From contig NZ_JACHKT010000003.1 of NCBI RefSeq assembly GCF_014204325.1, positions 173,526 to 237,525 on the forward strand: 64,000 nt of DNA. Direction: 5' to 3'. Shown in pieces: positions 45,241-52,188 of the stretch. The position numbers and the translations under genes are program-made. A model generated the notes under the pieces. It saw only the letters and a list, made by a program, of their open reading frames with translations. It did no database searches and had not been told where the DNA came from. How positions within the stretch are numbered: position 1 is the first letter of the stretch; each line of letters opens with the position of its first letter. The stretch comes from Arcicella rosea (lineage in GTDB: Bacteria > Bacteroidota > Bacteroidia > Cytophagales > Spirosomataceae).

Positions 45241-45423
45241 TTTGTTTTTATAAAATCGTTTCGATTTTGTCCACAAAAAACCATCAACAGGTTTCGGACA
45301 ATCATTTTTTTCTTGAGAAATGAATAAGAAAGAAAGGTTCAGAAAGTACAGAATGCAGGAACATTCATACAAAAACAGTCGTTTTTGCAAATACTTTAAG
45401 AACAAACCAGAAAGATGAAACGA

Positions 45424-45813
45424 TTAGATAATCGGAGGATGAAAAAGAGAAGTAGCAATACTTACTGAATTTGCAGTAAGAAAAGTGTAAATAGATTTTG
45501 TAGAAAGTGGTACGTAAGCCCATTCTAAAGAGAATAATGGTTCGGCATCAAATACTTCTTCCATGATTTTCTTGATAGACTGCCCTTGTTTTTGCGTTTC
45601 TTTGGTGGCATTGTCTTCGGCTACTTTTTCAAGTTTTTTGGCTAAATAACAATGACCATTACAATTCATTTGCGGTTTGAAACGGTTTTCACAAAGGTTT
45701 TGGATAATGTACTCTTTTCTTAATTCAAAATCCAAATACACCACAGGCACGAGTAGCGTTTTTACGCTAATCAGCACCAAAAGCAGTAATGCTATGTAGT
45801 TTTTGGTTTTCAT
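45424..45813 (-). CDS. Small exported protein with CNGHC motif
   Basis: The protein (129 aa) has an N-terminal hydrophobic helix 'NYIALLLLVLISVKTLLVPVVYL' and then 'LRKEYIIQNLCENRF', 'MNCNGHCYLAKKLEKVA' and a charged helical tail. The three cysteines and the histidine in LC...NCNGHC could bind a metal ion. I have seen similar CNGxCYL proteins next to TonB receptors in Bacteroidota but know no assigned function. The ATG at 45813 is preferred over 45834. It is the first gene of the minus-strand metal locus. Confidence 0.7.
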   Translation of the reverse strand: MKTKNYIALLLLVLISVKTLLVPVVYLDFELRKEYIIQNLCENRFKPQMNCNGHCYLAKKLEKVAEDNATKETQKQGQSIKKIMEEVFDAEPLFSLEWAYVPLSTKSIYTFLTANSVSIATSLFHPPII

Positions 45814-45899
45814 GGATTTTAAAATTTCACGCAATTTACAACAGGAATGAATAGGTTGTACCCTGATGCTATTTTAAATAAAAATCAATTTAAAATATA

Positions 45900-45907
45900 T
45901 ACTTTTG
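45900..45907 (+). promoter_or_regulatory. Putative -7 promoter element of the HupE/UreJ gene
   Basis: TACTTTTG matches TAnnTTTG and predicts a leader of about 30 bases. The intergenic space (45814-45942) must also hold the divergent promoter of the metal locus, so one metal-responsive site could serve both. I found no clear operator palindrome. Confidence 0.45.
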
Positions 45908-45942
45908 TAGAATACTAACCACAAAATATAATCATCAACAAA

Positions 45943-46542
45943 ATGTCAGACTTTCAAACTTTTTTTAAGCTTGGTTTTCAGCACATTACAGACATCAATG
46001 GTTACGACCATATTTTGTTTGTGGTGGCACTATGTGCAATTTTCCGATTAAAGGATATTAAAAAAGTAGCGATTTTAATTACTGCTTTTACCATCGGGCA
46101 TTCGCTTACGCTGGCTTTGGCTACGCTTCAATTGATTACTTATAGTTCTGAATTCATAGAATTTTTAATTCCTGTAAGCATTGTGCTTACTTGTTTTATT
46201 AATCTCTTTCATAAATCTTCAGAGCGTGCATCTCAACCAGAAAAATCTTCTGTTTTGCGTTATCCAATGGCGATGATTTTTGGGTTAATTCACGGAATGG
46301 GTTTTTCAAATTACCTTAGAAGTTTGTTGGGAAAAGAAGAAAGTATTTGGCAACCGCTACTTTCTTTTAATATCGGTTTAGAAATCGGACAATTGCTGAT
46401 TGTATTACTTTCTTTACTGTTGAGTTCTTTGTTATTAGATATTTTCAAAGTAAAAAAACACGATTGGAACTTGATTCTCTCAAGTTTGGTCGCTGGTGTA
46501 GCCATCACATTAATTTTAGGAACTGATTTCCTAAAAGCTTAA
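45943..46542 (+). CDS. HupE/UreJ family membrane protein
   Basis: This is an inner-membrane protein (199 aa) of the HupE/UreJ group, known as nickel or cobalt permeases. 'FFKLGFQHITDINGYDHILFVVALC' carries the HxxxxxGxDH metal motif of the family at about residues 13-23. Later 'FTIGHSLTLALA' and 'FGLIHGMGFSN' supply the other conserved His motifs, and six hydrophobic helices can be counted. It is divergent from the MbnP/TonB locus, so here the substrate might be copper or another transition metal (inference). It converges on the SGNH hydrolase gene with a 3-base gap. Confidence 0.85.
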   Translation: MSDFQTFFKLGFQHITDINGYDHILFVVALCAIFRLKDIKKVAILITAFTIGHSLTLALATLQLITYSSEFIEFLIPVSIVLTCFINLFHKSSERASQPEKSSVLRYPMAMIFGLIHGMGFSNYLRSLLGKEESIWQPLLSFNIGLEIGQLLIVLLSLLLSSLLLDIFKVKKHDWNLILSSLVAGVAITLILGTDFLKA

Positions 46543-46545
46543 ATT

Positions 46546-47268
46546 TTATTTTTTCAGGATAGTTTCTGCTGTACTTTGGGCTTTCATTGCCCAAAGTTGG
46601 TGCATTTTGCCTGAAAAATGTAAGCCATCACTGGCGAACATCGAGCCATCAGTGTTTTGTCTGGTAATACTTGTAATGTCGATAAAAGCGATTCCTACTT
46701 TCTTACATTCTTCTTGGGCTACTTCGTTGAAAGCATCAATTTCTCTGGAGATTTTTGTTCTGTCAGCATTACTTCCTGCTGGTGAAACGCCCCAATCTGG
46801 AATTGACAATACCATTACTTTTTGAGCATCGCTTTTAGCATATTTGGTACTGATACTTAACAATTCTTTGAATTCAGTTCGGTACTTTTCAAGGCTTTGC
46901 CCACGATATTGATTGTTTACGCCAATCAATAATGAGACCATGTCGTATTGCTGGCTTAGGTTTTTACTGCTAATTCCCTGCATTAATTCTTGGGTTGTCC
47001 AACCTGTTTGAGCAATAATATCATGAGGTGTAATTTGATATTTACTTGCCAATAAATCATTCAACAAAACCGACCAACGTTCTTTTTCAGGAATACTTTG
47101 TCCGATGGTATAAGAATCGCCTAGAGCCAGAAAAGATTTTTTGAGCGTCGTTTCAGCAACAGGTATTGCACTTTGATTGGGATTTTGCGGAACGTACTTT
47201 TTCTCTTCTGTTGAACTACAAGCCAACAACAGAAACAGGCAACATATTGTATATTTTAACTGATTCAT
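46546..47268 (-). CDS. SGNH/GDSL hydrolase family lipoprotein
   Basis: The lipobox 'LLLACSSTEE' gives a lipoprotein (240 aa). Block I 'FLALGDSYTIGQ' holds the nucleophile Ser, block III 'SLLIGVNNQY' the Asn, and block V 'FASDGLHFSGKMHQLWA' the Asp-His pair, so the catalytic set Ser-Gly-Asn-His is complete. Members are esterases or lipases; the natural substrate here is unknown. The phrase 'WSVLLNDLLASKYQ' is typical of Bacteroidota members. Confidence 0.88.
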   Translation of the reverse strand: MNQLKYTICCLFLLLACSSTEEKKYVPQNPNQSAIPVAETTLKKSFLALGDSYTIGQSIPEKERWSVLLNDLLASKYQITPHDIIAQTGWTTQELMQGISSKNLSQQYDMVSLLIGVNNQYRGQSLEKYRTEFKELLSISTKYAKSDAQKVMVLSIPDWGVSPAGSNADRTKISREIDAFNEVAQEECKKVGIAFIDITSITRQNTDGSMFASDGLHFSGKMHQLWAMKAQSTAETILKK

Positions 47269-47526
47269 CCCTTGATATTTTTACTTTATAATTGCTTTAC
47301 AAAGTATTTTGTTTGAAAGTACATACGAAATAAAGTAGAAAGTAAGCTGTATTTATCTTTAAAAAGATTAAAAAGAAATGTCTTGATTACATCTAAAAAA
47401 ACATTTTTGGATTAAAACATTCTTTTTTTATCATAATATAACACGATTAGAATTTTCGTAATTTTTTATATCTTGAAATATTAAATTATTCAGTCCGTTA
47501 ACTTCTTGTAAACAAACCACATCAAA

Positions 47527-48081
47527 ATGAAACATTCCTTATTCTTAATTATCTTCTTTTGCACTTTTGCATCATTCGCTCAAAAATCTACAATTGATAC
47601 AAATTTGATATGTTGGTCTAAAAACAGAAAGCTCAGTATTGATGATTTCCAAATCAAAGTAGCTAATAAAGGCAATTCATTTTCTTCAGCTCAATTTAGT
47701 TATGATTACAAAGTATCTGCCGTTTTTGGTTTACCTAAAGACTATAAAAAGCAAATTACCAATTGCTTTATGAAAAGTGCTTCATGGATTGATACTACCA
47801 ACAACACAACGATTTCATTGAGGTATCAACAAACCTTGTTTGATTTGGGAGAAATCTACGTTAGGCAATTCAGGAAGTTTGTCTATGAAAATCGTAAAAA
47901 GTTGGCTTGGTCGAAAATCAATATTGACGAAATCAATACAAAAATAATGACTGATTTTGCTAAAAGAAGAGTAGCTTATGATACAGAAACTAGCTATGGA
48001 AGTAATCATGAAAAACAAAAAAATTGGGAAGTGAAAATATCGAATGAAATTGAAGCACTCAATGAATTCTCGGCTGAGTAA
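47527..48081 (+). CDS. DUF922-like secreted protein lacking the metal-binding histidines
   Basis: A signal peptide ends at 'FASFAQ'. The mature protein shows 'ICWSKNRKLSIDDFQ', resembling the DUF922 opening, and 'YDTETSYGSNHEKQKNWEVKISNEIEAL' (in parts) near the end, also DUF922-like. Most DUF922 proteins have an HExxH zinc site followed by 'FDI.E.YAR'. Here the same place reads 'LRYQQTLFDLGEIYVRQF', with Tyr100 and Leu104 in place of the histidines and Gln101 for the Glu. It is probably a non-catalytic relative. I recall the family motif from memory, so confidence is moderate. Confidence 0.6.
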   Translation: MKHSLFLIIFFCTFASFAQKSTIDTNLICWSKNRKLSIDDFQIKVANKGNSFSSAQFSYDYKVSAVFGLPKDYKKQITNCFMKSASWIDTTNNTTISLRYQQTLFDLGEIYVRQFRKFVYENRKKLAWSKINIDEINTKIMTDFAKRRVAYDTETSYGSNHEKQKNWEVKISNEIEALNEFSAE

Positions 48082-48243
48082 TTTAGTAAACTAAAGTCAT
48101 TTTCTTTTGGGTTAATTTGTTTTATGGCTAAGTAAGTTTGTTATTATGCGGATTATTTTATCTTTATATCAGATTAGAATTAATTGAAATGTTAGTAACA
48201 AGCAAATTAATAGTCATCCAGCTACAATTCCCATCTTAAGTTT

Positions 48244-50172
48244 ATGTTTCAAAAAGTACTTGTATTGATGGTATTTTCTATACTGTCACCTTTCTTGGCT
48301 TTTTCACAGCAAAAAAAACTTGACCAACTACTTTCTCAATGGAAGAAGCTAAATTCTGTTGCTCAACAAAAATCAGATACTTCAACAATCAACTTATTGA
48401 ATTCCATTGCAAACGAATACGTTCAAACTGCTTCCGACAGTGCTTTTATTTTTTCAGAAAAGGCTTTAGCACTTTCCAAAAACCTAAAATACACGAAAGG
48501 TTCCGCTATTACATATATCAATATCGGTAGAATACACTACATGAAATGTAATTATGACCAATCGCTAAAATATGCCCTCATAGGGTTAAAACTAAGTACT
48601 CAATTAAACGATAAAGCTGGTATTGCTGCGGCTTCTAATGTGATTGGACTCATTTATCTTTCACAAAAGAAACCATCATTAGCTCTGAGGGAATTCATCA
48701 AGGCCTCGAAAATTAATATCGCTATCAACAACCAAACGAGGCTCTCGTCAAATTATTTAAATGCAGGACTTACCTACCTAATGGCGAAATCAGACAGTGC
48801 AGCTTATTATTTTTCATTATCTAAATCTATCAGCAGAAACATAGAAGATAAACACTTAATTGCGATGGCAAACAACAGGCTTGGTGACTATTATCTTCAA
48901 AAAGGACAAGCCCAAAAAGCGATTTTCTATTATTACTCTGTACTAAGAAACAAAAAATATCAGAATGATTGGGAAAATAGTTTTGCTTATACGGGTTTGG
49001 CAAAATGCTATTTTAAACTTCATAGATATAAAGAAGCCACAGTAAATGGAGAAAAAGGACTTTTACTTGCCCAAAAAAACAACACGAAATGGGATGTAGA
49101 ACAATCACTAAGAACATTACACGAATCTTATAATGCACTTGGCGATACAAAAAATGCCTACAAATATCTTTTGATGGATAAAATCTATAGCGATAGTTTA
49201 TTTGATGAATCGAAAGAAAAGGAAATTAATGCACTCAGCTTAAAACAAGAACAAGCAGAAAATGAAGTATTGATTAAGAAAAATCAGATTGCAGAAGAGA
49301 AAGAAGCCATCAACCGAATGATAACGCTGGTTATCGTATTGATTGCTGTGTTTTTGATGGTTATCTCTATCATTACTTATAGAAATGCTAAGAAAAACAA
49401 GAAATTATATCAAGCACTTCAGAAAAAAACAGATTTTATCGCCACTCAGAGTGAATTAATTGAACAAAAAAATGAAGAGCTTAATTATTCCAATCAAACA
49501 AAGGATAGATTGTTTTCTATTATTGGGCATGATTTAAGAGGGCCGTTCGCTACAATGCTTGGTGCATTAGAATTATTTAAGATAGGAGAGTTGGATGAAG
49601 ACGAAAAGCAGCTAATGCTTGATAGAATTTTTGAGCAAATGACTGTCACTTCTGCCATGTTAGAAAACCTCTTGGCTTGGGCAAACAGTCAGCAAGAAGG
49701 GTTGAAAACACAATCAATAAGTTTATCTTTAACTGGAATTATGAATGAAATTCTCAGCGTTTTTGTAATGGTAGCAGGCGAAAAAAACATTCAATTGATT
49801 CATCATTTTGAAGAAGCTCTATCAATCAAAGGCGACCCTGACCAAATTAGAATACTATTCCAAAACTTAGTTGCGAATGCTATAAAATTTACAAAATCAA
49901 AAGGTAAAATCGTGATTAGTTATGCTGTGAGCGATAGTGCTATCAAAGTTTCTATCAAAGATGATGGTGTTGGGATGTCGGAAGAGAAATTGAAATTGAT
50001 TTTTCAAGAATCAGGGAAAAGTATTTCAACTTATGGTACCAAAAAAGAAAAAGGCATTGGGATTGGTTTAGCTCTTGTGAAAAAATTTGTAGAACTAAAT
50101 AATGCTACCATTACTGTATCAAGTAAAGAAAAAGAAGGAACAGAATTCGTGGTAGAATTTACTAGAATTTAA
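48244..50172 (+). CDS. TPR-containing sensor histidine kinase
   Basis: A signal peptide 'ILSPFLAFSQ' precedes periplasmic TPR-like repeats (about 35-320), then a membrane helix 'MITLVIVLIAVFLMVISIITY' (in parts, near 360-380) and a coiled-coil. The H-box 'RLFSIIGHDLRGPF' has the phospho-accepting His. The ATPase domain shows the N-box 'NLVANAIKFTKSKG', G1 'DDGVGMS' and G2 'GIGIGLALVKKFVE'. It should sense a periplasmic signal and phosphorylate a response regulator. No regulator gene is adjacent and no receiver domain is fused, so the partner lies elsewhere. Confidence 0.92.
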   Translation: MFQKVLVLMVFSILSPFLAFSQQKKLDQLLSQWKKLNSVAQQKSDTSTINLLNSIANEYVQTASDSAFIFSEKALALSKNLKYTKGSAITYINIGRIHYMKCNYDQSLKYALIGLKLSTQLNDKAGIAAASNVIGLIYLSQKKPSLALREFIKASKINIAINNQTRLSSNYLNAGLTYLMAKSDSAAYYFSLSKSISRNIEDKHLIAMANNRLGDYYLQKGQAQKAIFYYYSVLRNKKYQNDWENSFAYTGLAKCYFKLHRYKEATVNGEKGLLLAQKNNTKWDVEQSLRTLHESYNALGDTKNAYKYLLMDKIYSDSLFDESKEKEINALSLKQEQAENEVLIKKNQIAEEKEAINRMITLVIVLIAVFLMVISIITYRNAKKNKKLYQALQKKTDFIATQSELIEQKNEELNYSNQTKDRLFSIIGHDLRGPFATMLGALELFKIGELDEDEKQLMLDRIFEQMTVTSAMLENLLAWANSQQEGLKTQSISLSLTGIMNEILSVFVMVAGEKNIQLIHHFEEALSIKGDPDQIRILFQNLVANAIKFTKSKGKIVISYAVSDSAIKVSIKDDGVGMSEEKLKLIFQESGKSISTYGTKKEKGIGIGLALVKKFVELNNATITVSSKEKEGTEFVVEFTRI

Positions 50173-50183
50173 TAGCGTTTGGA

Positions 50184-50534
50184 TTACTCCACCTTATACA
50201 ATTTCATGATTGCTGTCAAAATCATTTGAATAGTTTCTAAAGGTAAATCTTTGGTTGGGTCAAAAAGCATAATTTTCATTCTTGAACGCTTTTCAATGAT
50301 TAGGTCGGGATGCTCAATACTTTTGCCTTCTACAATACCAAGGTATGGTTGTTGGTATTTTTTATGAATCCATAAGTAACAAAACATTTTCCCTTTGTAA
50401 CAGAAAAAGGGCATTCCGTACTTCAAAACATGCGTAATGTTATTGTCTTGCGAAAGAATAATTTCCCTCAAAGCCATCAAACAACTTCTAGTAGGCTCTT
50501 CTTGCTTCAAATAAAAATTATCGACTTCTTTCAT
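50184..50534 (-). CDS. DUF1801 family protein
   Basis: This is a small cytoplasmic protein (116 aa). The opening 'NFYLKQEEPTRSCLMALREIIL' and the core 'ITHVLKYGMPFFCYKGKMFCYLWIHKKYQQPYLGIVEG' (in parts) match the DUF1801 (YdhG/Fra-like) fold. The family has a frataxin-like structure but no agreed function. It is convergent with the sensor kinase gene, with 11 bases between stops. Confidence 0.85.
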   Translation of the reverse strand: MKEVDNFYLKQEEPTRSCLMALREIILSQDNNITHVLKYGMPFFCYKGKMFCYLWIHKKYQQPYLGIVEGKSIEHPDLIIEKRSRMKIMLFDPTKDLPLETIQMILTAIMKLYKVE

Positions 50535-50601
50535 GAGGATGGTTTAGGGGATTTCTGTTAGGAGGTGCTTACTATTTGACTTAAGGAAAAGTTTACTCGC
50601 C

Positions 50602-50693
50602 GTAGTTTGTGTCTTCACAAACTACTAATCTTTCGCCATTGTTCATATCTCCACGAACAATTTTCTCGCCGTTGTTCGTGTCTTCACGAACAA
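50602..50693. repeat. Three tandem REP-like palindromes 3' of the transposase gene
   Basis: Three head-to-tail units of about 35 bases each begin with TCGCC. Unit 1 pairs GTAGTTTGTG (50602-50611) with CACAAACTAC (50616-50625) around TCTT. Unit 2 (50639-50660) is a degenerate copy. Unit 3 pairs TTGTTCGTG (50672-50680) with CACGAACAA (50685-50693) around TCTT. Confidence 0.8.
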
Positions 50694-50715
50694 TTTTCTC
50701 TGCTACTAATCTGAA

Positions 50716-51246
50716 TTACTCTTGCCAATGGCTCAATATTCCAAATTCATCAATTCCATGTTCATAAAATTTAGCAGAGGAATATCTATAGTTTTCAGGT
50801 AAATCAGCTAAGTTCCATTTTTCAACGACAGGATTATTATGGATATAATCAATCTTTTGTTGCCAAACAGTTGGCGAATATAAAGCAATTGGAAGACTAT
50901 TCCTTTGCCAAAAATGATATTTACGATTGGTACATTCTACTTCAAAATAAGATAAAACTTTCGGATGATTCAATGATAAATCTTCTAAAAACCTGTGTCC
51001 AGTATATTTCATAAAACTTGCATTTGGCATCTCTTTCCCATTTTTAGCGAGCATAGTCCAAATTAGATGAATATGGTTTGGCATAATAACAAATGCAAAT
51101 ACCTTAATTTTTTGTTGAGCTACTAAATGTTGTAAGCTACTGATAATTATGTCTTTATACTTGTCAGGCTTTAATAATTTTTGCCAATTTAAAATGGTGG
51201 CGGTGTAAAAATATGGAACGCCTATTTGCATACTTGAATATTGCAT
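50716..51246 (-). CDS. REP-associated tyrosine transposase (RAYT, Y1 HUH family)
   Basis: RAYTs are single-copy, usually immobile relatives of IS200/IS605 transposases that cut REP hairpins. The HUH metal motif 'FVIMPNHIHLIW' has His58 and His60. The helix 'VWQQKIDYIHNNPVVEKW' holds the catalytic Tyr134, and 'LPENYRYSSAKFYE' is the RAYT-typical ending. The chain is 176 aa and appears intact. REP-like palindromes lie on both sides in opposite orientations, as expected for a RAYT and its own REPs. It belongs to the accessory part of the window. Confidence 0.9.
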   Translation of the reverse strand: MQYSSMQIGVPYFYTATILNWQKLLKPDKYKDIIISSLQHLVAQQKIKVFAFVIMPNHIHLIWTMLAKNGKEMPNASFMKYTGHRFLEDLSLNHPKVLSYFEVECTNRKYHFWQRNSLPIALYSPTVWQQKIDYIHNNPVVEKWNLADLPENYRYSSAKFYEHGIDEFGILSHWQE

Positions 51247-51307
51247 AGCTCATTGGGTTTTGTAGATTTTCGTTTATTATTTATGCTTGCTATTGTTTGT
51301 CGTTGAA

Positions 51308-51329
51308 TTGTTCGTGGAGACACGAACAA
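51308..51329. repeat. Inverted REP-like palindrome 5' of the transposase gene
   Basis: TTGTTCGTG (51308-51316) and CACGAACAA (51321-51329) pair around GAGA and are followed by CGGC. Read on the minus strand it is GCCG-TTGTTCGTG-TCTC, the same unit as at 50672-50693 in the opposite orientation. Confidence 0.8.
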
Positions 51330-51354
51330 CGGCATCAGGGTTGGGAGAATTATT

Positions 51355-51654
51355 TTATAGAATTAGCCAATTTTTTATAGCAATTCTTTTCCACGTGTTT
51401 CTGTTTTTTTGAAACACTAAAGCAATTGTTCCAAAATAAGCATCATCTAAAGGTTGTTTAGTACTAACTTTAAAATATACAGTCAAGTCAATAAAAGCGA
51501 ATTCATTATTGTCAGTAAAAATGGGAGTACTCTCTTGCCGTAGTTTGTGTCTCTTGCCGTAGTTTGTGTCTTCACAAACTACTAATCTTTTTAACATTAT
51601 TCGTGTTTTATCGAACAATATCTTAATTATCAAAAGCAAATCTAAATTTCCCAC
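51355..51654 (-). pseudogene. Possible gene remnant interrupted by REP units
   Basis: A 99-codon open frame ends 'FAFIDLTVYFKVSTKQPLDD...RNTWKRIAIKNWLIL', which reads like the C-terminal half of a real protein. Its N-terminal half is simply translated REP units, so the original gene has probably been overwritten. No family was recognised, and it may be chance. Confidence 0.25.
51536..51583. repeat. REP-like pair with duplicated 5' half
   Basis: A partial unit CTTGCCGTAGTTTGTGTCT (from 51535) is followed at once by a full unit. GTAGTTTGTG (51560-51569) pairs with CACAAACTAC (51574-51583) around TCTT. A degenerate GTTCG-type unit follows near 51597-51617. It looks like a slippage duplication of the 5' half. 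Confidence 0.75.
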
Positions 51655-51742
51655 AACCTACCACTTTCCCACAAAATCCCCAAATCAAAACCTCATTCAT
51701 TTCATGGAAATTATTATTCGGTATTTTATCTCATGCTAAATT

Positions 51743-51767
51743 GTAGCGGTAACTCTTGCAGTTACCG
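51743..51767. repeat. Single REP of the GTAG-CGGTAAC family with a compensated base pair
   Basis: GTAG (51743-51746) precedes CGGTAACT and AGTTACCG around CTTGC (51747-51767). Compared with the doublet at 42725-42787, the C-G pair at the top of the stem has become T-A, so both bases changed and pairing is kept. Confidence 0.8.
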
Positions 51768-51798
51768 TTTTGGAATGTAGGAATGACAAAAAGCAAAT

Positions 51799-52072
51799 AT
51801 TTTCACCCTTAAAAAATTATTTAATAGGGTAGAAATAAACATTTTCACCCTTAAAAAATTATTTAATAGGGTGGAAATAAATATTTTCACCCCTGAAAAA
51901 TTATTTAATAGGGTAGAAATAAATATTTTCAGCCTTGAAAAATTATTTAATAGGGTAGAAATAAATATTTTCACCTTTGAAAAATTATTTAGCAGGGTAG
52001 AAACAAATATTTTTACCCTTGAAAAACTATTTAATAGGGTAGAAATAAACCTTTTCACCCATGAAAAATCCC
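51799..52072. repeat. 42-bp tandem array with AGGGT/ACCCT pentamers alternating every 21 bp
   Basis: Six full 42-base units start at 51799, 51841, 51883, 51925, 51967 and 52009, and a partial seventh at 52051. AGGGT occurs exactly in all six (51826, 51868, 51910, 51952, 51994 and 52036). The opposite-strand ACCCT sits midway, exact in three copies and with one substitution in the others. Units are 14 codons long and open on both strands, but the predicted 14-residue repeats look like translated DNA repeat rather than a real protein. No spacer variation of CRISPR kind is present. Confidence 0.85.
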
Positions 52073-52131
52073 TTTGTTTGTTTACAGAAATCCCCTTGAA
52101 GCTTAATAAAGTCATATTCATATCCTGAAAA

Positions 52132-52166
52132 CAAAAAAAGCCCCTCTGCTTATGTGCAAAGAGGCT
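52132..52166 (-). terminator. Intrinsic terminator after the GH42 gene
   Basis: On the minus strand an 11-bp stem (plus 52139-52149 with 52156-52166) including two G-U pairs closes a 6-base loop. It is followed by seven T, 23 bases beyond the GH42 stop. Confidence 0.75.
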
Positions 52167-52188
52167 ATGGATATGGTGTGATTAGAGA

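Noticed and set aside
50716..51246. IS200/IS605 insertion sequence
   Set aside because: No tnpB, and no left and right IS ends; the protein ends in the RAYT-type motif and sits among REP palindromes instead.
51799..52072. CRISPR array
   Set aside because: The 42-bp units are nearly identical throughout with no unique spacers, and no cas genes are present.
51762..52128. Real genes coding for 14-residue repeat proteins
   Set aside because: Open frames exist on both strands because the repeat length is a multiple of three; there is no signal peptide, recognisable domain or plausible start context.
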